Made by a program: the position numbers and the translations under genes. A stretch of DNA of 64,000 bases from assembly GCA_023653785.1 (NCBI GenBank), contig JAMKCH010072348.1, positions 32,160 through 96,159 of the forward strand. Direction: 5' to 3'. The stretch comes from Ophioderma brevispina. Taxonomy: Eukaryota; Echinodermata; Ophiuroidea; Amphilepidida; Ophiodermatidae. The notes below the pieces were generated by a model, which saw only the letters and a program-made list of their open reading frames with translations, was not told the origin of the DNA and made no database searches. The first letter of the stretch is position 1. Every line of letters begins with the position of its first letter. Below are positions 1 to 12,589 of the stretch, piece after piece.

Positions 1-1524
1 GATCATTCAATATATAGCGACTCCTACGTGTTTTGAGAAATATCTGGCTGTTTCCCTGCCCGGTTTCGGTCATTTATTTATTAGTAGAGCTTAAATTTGA
101 GACAAATATTAGAGGCCTAGTATAGGTTAGGGCGTTGGGTATATTCACACCCTCACTGGACTATCGATCACCCGCTTAGGCCGCCAAATTATAGTCCATC
201 CAGAAGTACCCTCGCCCCCCCGTAACCTAGCCAAAGAGCGCTCCAGGCTTCAAGAGTACTCCTGGATGGAAAACAAAATTAAGTAATTGTTTTGGGTAAA
301 ATCGAGTTCCACTTTGGGAAAAGCACTTCATTTCACAACTATCTGTTTTCACTCCTCCTTTGTTCCGCGACCAGCTCATGAGCTAAAAATAACCCAGAAT
401 TCGTAGCCCGCACTCGGCCTGTGTGACTCTCCTACGGTTCCCAATGTTCAGAATTAAATATCAAGACTATGGTGTCAAACTGCATGTTGACCATTCATGT
501 TGTTTCACCAATTCATTCGCTGACCTTTCATAGGAAGGTCTACATAATATGGTGATGTTTGTGTTAATTACGAACCATTTCTAATAGTGCACGTAAATCA
601 GTACACGTGTTTGTCCCCAAACTATCTTTATTAAAAAATAGAGCAAATCTTGAGAAAAACAGACACACCCTATGTACTATATGCCATGCCTAAACGGTTG
701 TGGTAGGTTAAGTATACCGTTGTAATGATATCGATACTGCTGTTTAAGTAAACAGGCAATACACGGCTGATTAGTTGGGAGACCGGGTTGTCCTATCACA
801 AGACTTCACGCTTATTGGAAACCAATGAAAAGTCGAAACGCATGATGTAATTATGAAAAGCTACAATTCACTCCCTTACCTCTTGATTCGACTCGTGTAA
901 ATAGAAAAGTCCTATGAAAATAACATAAATCATCGTTAAAACGAAAATTCCACTCTTTGGAATTATTTATCCTTTGAATCAAGTTTGTTAAATATAATAT
1001 ATCTGAACATGGTAATATAAGGTATAAAACCCACGACCCTAATATAACTTAGATATATGGGATCGTGGCGACAAAGCCCAGTTAATCCTTTTCCTTCAAT
1101 CATTTGAAGATATTGGACACAATCCTTCAAGCAAGACACATTTTATTTTTAATTAGCAATACTATTATTTCAGACAGTTCGTGTCGTTTCACTTTGCATT
1201 GCGTTTTCTTTTCCCCAACACTTCGCTTGACGGGAATGTTTTGACACTCGCCTCGCTTCGTTACAAAAGACTGCCCATTTGACAGGCAAATCATTATATT
1301 AGGCTATTTGATGGGCTCGCTACAATGTAGTTTTATCACATATTGAAATAATATAAAGTATAGAAGGCATTTCCATGACGATATGTTGCAATATTGTAAT
1401 GATATAATGGATGCCGATATGCTAGAACAAAGAAGCGTACTATGACACGGTATTCACATGATTATTTGCACTTATATCATGTATATCACGCTATGGGTTG
1501 TGTTATGCTTTCTCTTCTTCCACG
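1..1524. other. intergenic, nothing recognised
   Basis: AT-rich DNA with no frame of meaningful length and no recognisable repeat, RNA gene or transposon motif by eye on either strand. The first bases are GATC, which would suit a cloning-site end, but this cannot be decided from the sequence. Confidence 0.5.
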
Positions 1525-1525
1525 A

Positions 1526-1935
1526 CGGTGGCGGCGGTGGTGGTGGTGGTGGTGGTGGTGATGGTGGTGGTGGTGGTGGTGGCGGCGGCGGTGGCAGCGG
1601 CAGCGGCAGCAGCAGCAGCAGCAGTAGCAGTAGCAATAGTAGTAGCAGTAGTAGCAGTAGCAGCAGTAGCAGTAGCAGCAGTAGCAGTAGCAGCAGTAGC
1701 AGTAGTAGTAGTAGTAGTAGGAGTAGTAGTAGTAGTAGGAGTAGTAGTAGTAGGAGTAGGAGTAGGAGGTAGTAGTAGAAGTAGTAGTAGTAGTAGTAGT
1801 AGGAGGAGGAGGAGGAGGTGGAGAAGGACCAGGAGCAGGAGGAGAAGGAGCAGCAGGAGGAGGAGAAGGAGCAGGAGAACGAGGAGTCCAAGCAGTCGTA
1901 GTTATTACAACTGCTCCTCATTCTACTAGTAGTAG

Positions 1936-2021
<86 letters not shown>

Positions 2022-2030
2022 TTACTACTC
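1526..2030. repeat. compound trinucleotide microsatellite
   Basis: About 500 bp of triplet repeats in successive blocks: GGT/GGC (about 1,526-1,595), GCA/AGT (about 1,596-1,735), AGT with AGG interruptions and then AGG-rich purine DNA (about 1,736-1,890), and a nearly pure ACT run (about 1,931-2,020). The AGT blocks and the ACT run are complementary, and at 1,927-1,945 they meet in a short palindrome, so the tract can fold into a long hairpin. It is open in several frames and yields poly-Gly/Ser, poly-Leu/Pro and poly-Val/Ala translations, none of which looks like a gene. Confidence 0.95.
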
Positions 2031-3576
2031 TTAGTGTACTTCGGATAACTTACTATTACTATTACTCTTTAAGACAATTTTGATGTTTTCTTCAAAGTTA
2101 GAACTTCATGTTGTGAAATGTTCCTTAAAAGTAGAGGTAATGTATTACTGGTCTTTCCTCCTTATAAGAATTGTTTATATATATTATTCATTGATGTTTA
2201 TTACATTTATATCCTCTCTTCAATTATTCCATTAAAGGACAAAATATTACGCACTCTCGTGTGACTGAGGAAATAGCCGACTATCTTCCCCTGATCACGT
2301 TTGAGGTTGTTCTGAAAGAATCATATTTCCAATATTAATTCGTATGATTGTCTCGGGCATCTCCAAATTCATTTTAAGATATCAGCTCATTTGAAATTGT
2401 AATTTACACTTATTTTTTAATGATAATCTAAATCCCAGTTAGATTTTCAGTGCAAATCAAATTCATCAAGAATAATGCAGTTGTAATTGGCTCTTTGCGA
2501 CACGATCAATTGCTAGCGGTGCGACGTCCGATAAGACTTCAAGGCGGGAATTTGTCTTATATAGTATATAATTTTGTAGATGTGACGTAATTATGACGCT
2601 TTGTCAATAGATTTAGAATATATGTGGTGTGCTACCTTAACCTTGAAGTTTGAACAGGTGTAAAGAGTAATTATTGATGTTAAAAGTCTCATATTGCACA
2701 CAGCATATGACTTCGGTATTCAGTTGACTTCGGTAATGATATGAACATACCTTTCTAGCATGGTGTTTCATAAGGTATACTAACACCAAAATGTCAGAAT
2801 TACTCACAATGGCAAGGCAATCTTATTTGCAATATTTTGATTTATCCACACAATTATGACAAATTCAAGATATTATTATGTGATTCATATAGAGAAATTT
2901 ATCAGAATAGCACAAAGAAATATATGCATATATGATTTTGGATTGAACATGTATCTCAAAATATTCTTCCCTGGCGAAATAGGAAAAGTGGTATTTGATG
3001 GTATTAAATATTAATTATACTAGTAAGGGATCGCAATCTGATTACTAGTTTCGTTAGGGAGAAGGGGTTAAAATCTCGACTACATACGTTGCTTGCATTT
3101 TTGTAACCATATCGAAATTATTTTGAGCTCAATATCGTTATTATAGGCAAATGTTTTTACCAAAGTATTTAACCTTCGACTTACCAAGGGGTGGGTTACC
3201 CTATGAATCTTCCCCTCTACTATGCTAATATGCTAAAAACTAACACCAAAGCTCCTTTATAATTGTTGGACAATTTTTTCCTCTCAGTCTAGCGAGAAAA
3301 AACAATAAAGGTACCTTAGGTAGTAATAAACCTTTTGTTACAATTATCTTTGTGTCAAAACCTAAATTCCCCCGTCTAATTATATTTGTACCTATTTTGT
3401 TTTCAATGTATTAAAGAAGAGAACCATAGCTTGGAAAGACGAATATTAGCACTCTGGACACTACCGACTTATTTTAGTGATTATTCAGATGGTTATATGA
3501 TGTAGTTAGCCAATCAAAGACATGGTCAGAAAAGCTTAAAGTGCATACTGTTATAGAACAGATCTATTTTTAAATG
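2031..3576. other. intergenic, nothing recognised
   Basis: AT-rich sequence without a credible coding frame, RNA gene or terminal inverted repeat that I could see. Confidence 0.5.
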
Positions 3577-3843
3577 AAACACCAAAGTATAATAGGCCAC
3601 CTGTGCATTTGAAACATTCCTGGAATTTAATGACAGGTGCGCGCATGTATTGTAGTTCTGAAATGTGGGTGTCTTACCCCACGACATGACTGCCTTTTGC
3701 ATATGGATAGAGTGGAAATACCAAGAAAATAATAGGCCTCCTGTACCACTGAAACATTCCTGGAATGTATTGACAGGTGCGTGAACTGTTGTCCTGAATG
3801 TGCGTCTCTTGCCCAGCTGCATGACTGTCTATTGTATATAATT
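3577..3843. repeat. two diverged direct repeats, period about 137 bp
   Basis: Two adjacent copies (about 3,577-3,706 and 3,714-3,843) share in order 'AATAGGCC.CCTGT', 'GAAACATTCCTGGAAT', 'TGACAGGTGCG' and 'CATGACTG'. The second half of each copy also resembles the right arm of the foldback immediately downstream ('TGACAGGTG', 'TGTAGT', 'GGAATG'). This makes a cluster of three direct copies and one inverted copy of a short unit. Confidence 0.75.
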
Positions 3844-3868
3844 GACAGCAACACCTCTCTGTTGAGGT

Positions 3869-4067
3869 ATAGACCGTATTCAATATGACGTCAGCCACCA
3901 GACATGTTGGTGGACAAGATGCATACATTCCAGGACTACAATACATTAAGCTGTCAATCGATCCATGTTTAGCGATTGCACAGGGATCATTGACAGGTGA
4001 ATATATTGTAGTACTGGAATGCGTCTAACTTGTCCACCAACATGGATGGCTATTGAATACGGTCTAT
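3869..4067. repeat. foldback element, about 80-90 bp arms
   Basis: The left arm begins ATAGACCGTATTCAATA and the right arm ends with its reverse complement. Inside the arms 'CATGTTGGTGGACAAG' also recurs inverted, followed by inverted blocks around 'CATTCCAG.ACTACAATA' and 'CTGTCAAT'. The loop is about 25-30 bp. Short size and nearly complete self-complementarity suggest a MITE/foldback relic. No coding capacity. Confidence 0.85.
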
Positions 4068-5494
4068 TCGGTGATTTTAAACGTACCAGGTCAATGAGCA
4101 CAATATTGTAATAGTTTCATTGAAGCCGCGCTCTTAAGGTGATGGAGAGGCCCTTGTCGCCATTTTAATTTCACCTTTTAACGATTCACATCAAGTATGA
4201 TTATCAAAAGCACTCGAGTTAAATAAGTGCCAGCGGTTTAATCGCACAAATTTTGAGATGAAATTCACAGCCGATGAACTTTTGCTCAAGAAACACAAGT
4301 CCAAAAAGTAGAATTAAATAATTCCTGTGATGCTCAGTGGATCAGGAGAAGACATCTACAGAGATTTGGTATAAAAGTGTTACAAAAGAGTGGGAATTTC
4401 TTTTCTGCACAAACAGTGGAAAGAAATTATTATTACGATTTCGAGAATAATACTCTTCAGTTTCGAAATTGAAACCCCGTGATAAGGCGATTTAAGATAG
4501 AGAGGTGAACGAATCCACTTAACAGAACGTGTCAGAAGGCGATGAAACACGAGCATTCGAGACAAATTCATAGGAAATTCGCTAAAGCTAGTGCAAATGC
4601 GAAGGCAGCGACTCGCGGATGATAGAAACATTAGCACGTACTAACACTGACTAACAGCCGTAAATTTTCAATGATCTGTATATGCCCTTGCAGCAACATC
4701 ATTGACATCATCTACCGAGACGTAATCCTCATGGCAAAGTCATTTCGCTTGTTTAAAAGAAAAAGCTAACATGGCAAAGATTAAAATCATGTTTACTTAG
4801 AGGAACATATCAAATGTACTTCGTTGCTTCTGGTTGGTAGATGGTACAGCGGATCACTCTGTTATTATTGGTAGAAGTTAAAACTCACGGATAACGGTAA
4901 AATCCTTCTGGCTGTTTCTGAGCAGTCTGTCAGAGCTCTTGTGACCTACTTAGACTTCTGTTTTTACATGTATATGTCCCTTAGCGAGGATAATAGTAGT
5001 TTTGCGGAGTGTGGTGATAAAAGAATTTCACATAAATCATGTAATAAAACATCCCATATGCATTATCATCCATGTAAGGCTTGTGGTGCTAAGGGACTAT
5101 ACAAATAATCCGAATTGCAGCTTATAAGAGGGAAACGGAATGAAAACAGGCGACTTTTTAAAGCGAAAATAAGTTTTTGAAGTGATGTTATGAACACAAC
5201 GACGTACTTAAGGGATCTCGGAGGTGGCATATTTACTGCCTTTAAATACGTGTACGGCGAATGTTTTCATGCACAGATTCATGTGCACCGTTCATCGAAA
5301 ATTATCACATTTATAATCTTAAGATTACAAGTTCATACACAAATTCTACATGCAGCTTTTAGACACGATTGCTTTATTAAGAACAAGTGATATTAAAATT
5401 CCGCCATTTTTCGGTTTTTAATCCCAAGGTGAAATCAGGAATACTCTATTGTTTATTTCACGTCCTTAACAATACTAATAAGCCTTAATATTAC
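4068..5494. other. intergenic, nothing recognised
   Basis: No recognisable coding, RNA or repeat signal. The 85-residue minus-strand frame at 4,380-4,637 has no family resemblance that I can see. Confidence 0.45.
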
Positions 5495-5897
5495 TCGTAA
5501 TTGTCGGGTTTATATAGCGCTTTTCGTGTGATCTAAGCGCTTTTAATAAAATTATTACCGCTACCTTTGGAAAACTTCAGACCCCTGTGAAGACTGTGTT
5601 TGCAAATTTAAAATTATTTATACTATAATAATTGTCACCCCACAGACTATCATGGTTTTGTATAAGTCAATTTTCCCCCCAAAACGTACACGTCTTCATG
5701 TATGCCCAAAGTACACTCATACCTTGGACAGTGCTCAGTCAACAATATTCCTAAAAGTTCCTATTTCGCACCTGCGCGGAGAGAGGTAATTGAATTGAAG
5801 TGTCTTGCGCAGGGACACTCGCGTTGGCGGCAGCGGAACTCGAACCCATGGCCCTCGGATCATGTGACTAAGTTCTCTATTCAGCGGATCACATGGT
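5495..5897 (-). repeat. tRNA-derived SINE-like repeat
   Basis: Read on the minus strand, a tRNA-like head at about 5,897-5,825 contains the pol III B-box-like GGGTTCGAGTTCC (5,834-5,846). It is followed by 'AGTGTCCCTGCGCAAGACACTTCAA' in pieces (about 5,822-5,795), a block of a type common in metazoan SINEs. A 'GCGCTTAGATC...AAGCGCTATATAAA' pair lies near 5,544-5,508. The A-box region is weak. Head and tail may be two neighbouring repeats rather than one element, because I could not compare against a consensus. Confidence 0.5.
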
Positions 5898-7460
5898 CTT
5901 TGTTAAAATATTAAAATTAAATAAAACCATAAAATAGATAGTGAAGCTCTGTGTGTTTGGGTGTGTTTTGCATAACGCACAATGGTGTAGCGCTTCGCAA
6001 ATTCCAAGGTCAAAGTTTGTGGAAAATGTGTATTACATTTTTATATCGGGAAATGGGCTTAAAGCAATTGCGTTGAGTAATACTCTAGGAGATTTCGAAA
6101 TATGTGTTACTTCTTCACATTAACAAGTAATGCTTTTAGAATTCTGCCCGCGAAAATTAGTGAGTTGTGCGCAGAATTGTGCAGCAGGCGAAATCCATGA
6201 AAAAAGAAACAACATAAAAACTTTTTATGTACTTCAAATTGTTGGGGATGAAACAAGAAGCACTTTCAATTTCAAGCACACTAGGTGGCGCACTTCTGTG
6301 TATGAACCCTGTGTATGAGAGAAAGAAATACCACGTGAAATGATGGGACCTCGTTCACGCTCACTTGTCTAAAATTGAAACAACGCCGAGCACATCACAT
6401 AGTTTGCATTCCTCAAATCGAGTTGACACGCTAAGAGAACAGTTAACGTGAGCATGCATCATGGCGTCGGCACGTTTTTGTTTTTCGTAATGCGTTGTTT
6501 ACGCAGCTGATTTACCTTAATTTCCATCATCATTATTGAATGAATATTTAATGCAAAATGGTGACTAGAACTAAATGGTATTGACCATGTAACCCATTTT
6601 ATTTATTAACAAGGATAATCACTGTTGCAGCTGACATTCTATATTTGTGTAAACAACGCATTCGTCGTAAGGAACAATTTGCCGACGGTTCTTGAAACTT
6701 GTAGGAGAAGGAGCAATCCAAGAGTTACTTTCACAACGCCAAGTAGTGTTACTGCTCGAGAAAAACGAGAGACAGGGACACACTGTAACTTGTCAATAAA
6801 CAATTCACTCTGCACACAAAGAAGTTTAGCCAATCAGCATTTGCAACAGAAGACACACCTCCACTGATTGCTTTGTCTCATTGCTTCTGACCTCAAATGA
6901 CCACAAATTTCACTTATTTCTTCTGAAGTTGTTAGCCTTCCGTTTTCCATGAAAATCCTTCCATATTCAACTTCAAAACTTCATCTTTCTGGCAGTATCA
7001 CTCTAATATGTCGACTTTTGCTGTACACTGTCGAATTTAAGATTATATTTTGTGTGTAAATTTAGTATCTGAAAAGTTCACACTAACATTTACTGCATGG
7101 CTGTTAGTTTTGATTATTCACCATCCCATTCAACACCCAATTACCTCCTATTGAAGAGGGATTAAGAGCATGGTCATAAAACGTTGAAGATTGTGAATTT
7201 GAATTGAGTGCTATGAGGTCAATTGAACTTTTGACCTACTGGTCACTGATATAAAATTTTAAATACAAAAGAATATTCATTGAAATTAATTAAAATGATT
7301 TTTATATGTTTTCATTGATTACTGACTATTGATTGTCTATTTATATTATCATGTACTGATAACAAATAAAGAGTTGTATAATATTTAACAATTCATAGTC
7401 AAAAAGTAGTTGTGTACGAGCCTAATGAATTTCTTTACAGAAAGCATTGTGGCTAGTTAG
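5898..7460. other. intergenic, nothing recognised
   Basis: Several 60-80 residue frames (for example 6,625-6,867 plus) have no recognisable motif. I see no inverted repeats or RNA gene. Confidence 0.4.
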
Positions 7461-7569
7461 AGTGTGAGGGAGAGAAAGCGAGAGAGAGGAGAGAGGACAA
7501 ACAGACAGACAGACAAACAGAGAGAAAAAAAGACAGAGAGATAGAGAGTGAGATCGACATAGAGAGGGG
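7461..7569. repeat. GA/GACA-rich simple repeat
   Basis: Purine-rich tract of GA dinucleotides with an embedded (GACA)n run at about 7,496-7,515. The 114-residue minus-strand frame crossing it is Ser/Leu-rich only because of the repeat. Confidence 0.9.
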
Positions 7570-8002
7570 CAGGTATATTGTACGACATATGTCAATGGTG
7601 TTTGGGGAAAATGATTCGCTGCATGGGCACTCCAAAGAAAACCATGATTTTTTTAATTTTTTATTGGTTCCCATGGTAACCGGGAGCCAACGATAAGCAC
7701 TTTTCACTGAATGCCCTAAAAGAGGAAAATCCAAAACCTGAAAGACATTAGTGTTATCAATACTTGTGCCACAGTTCATTTGCAGAGGATTTTTCATTTC
7801 CTAGTTTGTATGTTTAAATACTGTTCCTTATCGCCGTTTGAAAAATATTAATATGGGACAAAATGCGTTTCACTAAGTTTTGAGATATCGGTTACGCATT
7901 TATCAGCCATGTCTATAGAACTGAGTGTGGGATTTCAAGTAAAAAACATTTGCAAACTGAGGTTTGTGTGTACACCAGCTCACCTTTATCGATGAAAACA
8001 AG

Positions 8003-8110
8003 GAGAGTTTCCGTTCCGTAACCTGACCCATCTGACACACTTTTTCTGACACACTTATGAATTCGGAAACCCTTCACGGAATAAAGCACACGGACACTCC
8101 CGAAAACAGG
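8003..8110. repeat. foldback MITE arm (family 1)
   Basis: Contains, in order, GAGAGTTTCCGT, GTAACCTGACCCATCTGACA, CACTTTTTCTGACACA and TTATGAATTCGGA. The same string forms both arms of the palindrome at 57,427-57,570. Here only one arm is well kept; the second has shrunk to about 'GGACACTCC'. It looks like a truncated or decayed copy of that MITE. Confidence 0.75.
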
Positions 8111-8119
8111 TGTCCATTG

Positions 8120-9498
8120 TCAATCGGGATACTCCCCCTCCCTTACTCTACTTTTAATTGATGTCGATGGCTACTAAGGATCATTACGTATTGCAGCATG
8201 GCAATGATCTTGCTTATATTCGAGAACGTACACTTTCCCCTTTCAAGACCCGTCTTCTATCTATACGCAATGCTGAAAGTTGTCTTGTCATCATTTCTTT
8301 CTTGGTGCTTTTGTAAGGACTCTGGTTGTGTTTGTAAAACACTAGAGGTCAGAAGTGTCTCGACATTTTATATCTAGATTTGTGGGTCAACCAGCTGTTT
8401 TCCTTCGATTTTATAGTAAATTATCTAAGGAGCTATGGACTCTGCGCAATTTACCTTTGTTATACGAGAAACACACGGACCACTCCTGCATGGACTAGAA
8501 TAGGGATATAGACGCAATTATTGGAGATTGTCCTAGATACGCTAGACAAGACAATACGCATGTAAACATATCTGTTTAAAGAGGATTCGCGTTACTGCGT
8601 TTGCCTTAATTCACCTTTTACTTCACGTCGTGCTTAGGTTGCTCTCACTCGCCCAATTCACTCGAGTCAATGTAGTATAAAAATCCTGGCGGTTTTTTTT
8701 TCGATGTTAACACATTTACTGATTTCCTGATTTCCTATCGGCATCCTTTTAACAAATATTGGAAAAAAAAACACTAGATAGCAAATTAGACAAACATATA
8801 AAACAAACAAACGTCGGGAGAATCGAAACAGGAAACGATATGCGGGAATAAGCGGGCACTCTTTCTGACTTTCTGGTTGAATGATAGGTATTCGCACGAA
8901 AAAAACTCATTGCATGAGGTTAAACTTGGCGTTCCTAGAAACCTTTCCAAGAACTTGTTCCTTCAATTGTCACTCACGAATTGCCAGTTGCAATGCAAAG
9001 GTTCCTCCCTAGTAACTTACTTCTTCGCCGTAACTTCGTGAAGATAAGTTTAAAGGAGCATTTCGTGATCCACAACCTCGTCCCGTCGACTTACCTAAAA
9101 TAAAGTTGAGATTTTTATATCATCTGAACCGTTAGCTTTAGTAATCCACGTGTACCTAATTCTTACGTGCAAAATATCTGTAAGAAATTTGCAATTTTGT
9201 ATTTCTGTCCGTAAACGAAGAAGATTACAGCACAGTGGCCTAGGACCGTGGGAAACAGCAATTGCTCATACCACAAACTGCAACATTCAGAATCAACCAA
9301 ATTTTGGGAATAAGCTTTTCTCAGGATATGTAGTGAAAAATGAATTGAACAGAAGGTGCTGGCATGGGAATCACGAAATGCACCTTTAAAGAAAGTGTTA
9401 AAACGCAGATGAATATTTTTTTGTTTCTAAATATCGTTTTGGTCGAAAAATGCAAGAAACCCGAATGTTAACTCTTTTAATATGACTCACAATTCTTA
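8120..9498. other. intergenic, nothing recognised
   Basis: No supported feature. Short minus-strand frames (for example 8,667-8,897) show no domain. Confidence 0.45.
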
Positions 9499-10564
9499 TA
9501 CAGTGGTGAGTCAAAAAGATTTACAATTTGTGTTTGTGAATTTTCTACAGCATTGACAAATCTTCAAAGATACGGAGTACCAATATAAAACTAGATTGAT
9601 TTTAGCCTACTAGAGAACACTTTTTGAGTTTTGAACTTTGCATTGCAAAGTTATGATAACTTTAAAGCTAGGTACCCGTTTTCACTCTGTCCCGGAATCA
9701 CTGTTGTGGGATTGGCCAAAAGACTTTGGATGAGTCTAAACAAGTACATCATGGGCATTCTTTGCTTTGATATCTGTGTGTAAACCTTCATTCAAGAAAA
9801 ATGGTAAACTATTTATTAATATGAAATCAATAACAAATATGGAATCTACCCAAATTTTGGAGCATTACTTCAATAAATGTTCGAAATTGATCTCATATCT
9901 GTTTCCGTGGAAACTGAATGCAAATGTAGGCAACCCTGTGCAATACAGCCGGCTGCCTGACCCACATTTCCACCGACTCTTTCATAACCTGATGGTGGGG
10001 GGGGGCTACTTAGGGGAATCATATTTGAACCTTACACACATTCAACATCTGTCTTTCCTTTTGCATCATTCCTTTCTTCTCCCTTCCCTCTCTTTGCCCC
10101 TCCCCTTTTTGATTGTCCCTTTTCAACTTTAATGCTTGCCGCTAGCTTAACTTATTTCCTGGTCAGGGCCATGGGGAAGGGGACAATGCGCCATTCCCCC
10201 TGACCCTGTTAAGTACTGTCATTGAATATGTTAAGACTTATAAAAAAACAGGTGTACAGACTAGGTAATGGTTACTTTAGAACAAAATACAAAACAATAC
10301 TTAAAAGTAACAGTTAAAAGTAACGTAACTCAATGGCTTTTGATGTGTGCAAGTGAAGGATTGTAAAACAGTGGTCAATATGGTTTTTTGGAGCTTTCCC
10401 TTAATTACCATATCTGCCATATCCGAAAGGTAAATGTTAGATTTTTTACCAATGATAGGGGATAGATGAGATATTGTTTTCTGTATTAAAAAACAATTTC
10501 TAAACTTGTTAATATTTTTAAGATTTTTCTGAAATAGAGTGTAAATCTTTTGACTCACCCTGTA
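9499..10564. mobile_element. non-autonomous mariner-type DNA transposon
   Basis: Terminal inverted repeats CAGTGGTGAGTCAAAAAGAT (from 9,501) and the complement of CAGGGTGAGTCAAAAGAT (to 10,562) are flanked by TA on both sides, the target-site duplication expected of Tc1/mariner elements. Length is about 1.06 kb. The interior holds a 121-residue plus-strand frame (9,767-10,132) without a DDE motif that I can find, so I read it as non-autonomous. A perfect inner hairpin ('GGTCAGGG...CCCTGACC' type) lies at 10,161-10,205. The superfamily call rests on termini and TA only. Confidence 0.75.
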
Positions 10565-12584
10565 CGAATTTTAGGTTTCAAAACAAAATATTCTATGATT
10601 AATTTCCACCGACGCTTTTCTAGAAAAGCTAGGAAAGTTAACCAAAATAATGAAAAAGCGTACAAAGGAGCTTGATAAGATTGGAGATTTTAATTATTAA
10701 AAAAAATTGATATTGCAAGCAATTTTGATCACCTACTATAAACAATTCTTTTCATTAAAAAATCTCAATGTCTAGAAAAATTACAGACATATGCCATGTG
10801 TAATGTGTTATTATTATTACATTCAGTTGACGAAAAAATTAGTGTCATTGTTATATTCCTGAACAATGTCCTATATAGAAGAAAAACGACTCAAATGCAT
10901 GAATCTGTAGCTGAATTCCACGTGTACATGTTGTTCTTGATATGGTACTAGGATCTATTTGAAATGGTCCGATATCGTTTGTAAATATTATAGGTTTTCT
11001 GATAGGTAATTTCAATTATCTACTTGCAGCGATCCAGCTATATACGTTGGTTAAATGCTGTCATTTCTATACCCATTACACCAATAGCGTTTTTAAATAA
11101 CATATGCACGACATGTTCTATTTAAAAAATTATTCAACACCTTCGGTGGTCAAAATGAAAGAGAGTCAGTTCCTATGAAGGTTCGCAAAACGGCAGGACG
11201 ATATACCAATAATTTTGCTTAAGTTTCTTAAAATCATTTTATCTTGGGGAAAGTTATAATCAAAATTAAATTTATTGCTCTTCTGTTTAAAAGCGATCCC
11301 CACCTTTTTGAATAACGTTTTAGCGAGCCTCTCACGCTGTTCACTATCTCGAGAAATTTGCAAAATAGGGCAAAGTATTACGCTTTAAGGCAATTTGCTT
11401 AACGAATCGAGATGTCTATGCATGATAATGATTATTTTTAAGAAAGAACGGAGATTAGTATTTAATCGGAATGTTGAAAACTTCGGCAATCGTTTCCGTT
11501 TTCCACATCTCGTTCGTTAGATAGATTTTATCAGGATTATGAAAATGGGTTAAGCGTTTTCAATGAGCACATCTGATAAATATTCATAAATCACATTTAA
11601 TTGGTATTCATGATGATGAAACCATGATTGTCTTTTATATATCGTACTTGAAGTAATGATTCTCGCCATATGAATTACTTTTTGATATTAAATAATATTG
11701 TTATTTTCAAGTTAGGAAACTCATCGTTGCAATTGCAGATAACTCGATTTAGAGAAAGAATTTATATGTATAAATACACCTTTCCCGCGCAAATTCACAT
11801 GGAAAATATATGCCCACGTGCCAAATATAGTACCTAATGACCTGACGAGAAGGCCTTACTCGCAGCTACTCGTGTATAACCTTGAAATGGGAATAATACT
11901 ACGTATCTTAATATCCTTAATTTGGAATTGCTATCACGTAGCATTAAATTACCATTGTTATAAGAAACGGGGGAAAATTACTGGTTTTATTAGAAATTCT
12001 ACACATTTTGTGAGCTAATACTCAATTTGTTTCGACACATGTGGGTATATAGACTAAATATGCATTAGTAACCTATCTACTTATGTTTTAATAGAATTTA
12101 TAGTATCGCTTCGCGGCTCACAATTTGATGATCTTTATCTATTGGCATATTTCCCACCTCACTAATATCGTCACATTTGTTTGAAGTAACACCGCATTTT
12201 GGACTCTTCCGTTAAACGAATGCAAGGATGTTATCAACAGGAATTCACCATTGTCGTCGTAATTGCTAGACCTAAAGCTGAAACAAATCGAATTTCTCTC
12301 CCTCCCTTTCCTTGCGCTCTCTCTATACCTATTTCACACACCCACTCGTGATTTGAGTGTTACATAGTAAAATTAGCCAAATCTATTCACAAATCTTGAA
12401 CAAATACCCACTTCATATAAAAGTTGTACTGCATTGGAATTAGGTATTGTATTTTATTGTCACTGATAGAAAACATAAAGAACTTGCTACATTATGAACT
12501 TTTAATATTCACCATACCTGAAATAACAGTCAATTAGATTTGCTGTATTCGATTTGTTTACATAGTACGGATGAGTAGCTTGCC
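10565..12584. other. intergenic, nothing recognised
   Basis: AT-rich. The block GCAATTTTGATCACCTACT near 10,719-10,737 recurs near 31,612-31,630, so part of this stretch is probably old repeat, but no boundaries are visible. No coding or RNA signal. Confidence 0.45.
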
Positions 12585-12589
12585 TTTCA

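Noticed and set aside
1458..1929. Frames of 104-149 residues, poly-Gly/Ser, poly-Leu/Pro and poly-Val/Ala
   Set aside because: All are translations of one trinucleotide microsatellite in different frames.
3577..3843. CRISPR-like direct repeats
   Set aside because: Only two long, diverged copies without spacers, in a eukaryotic-type sequence.
9767..10132. 121-residue frame inside the TA-flanked element as a transposase
   Set aside because: No DDE/D catalytic pattern or helix-turn-helix visible, and far too short for a mariner transposase.
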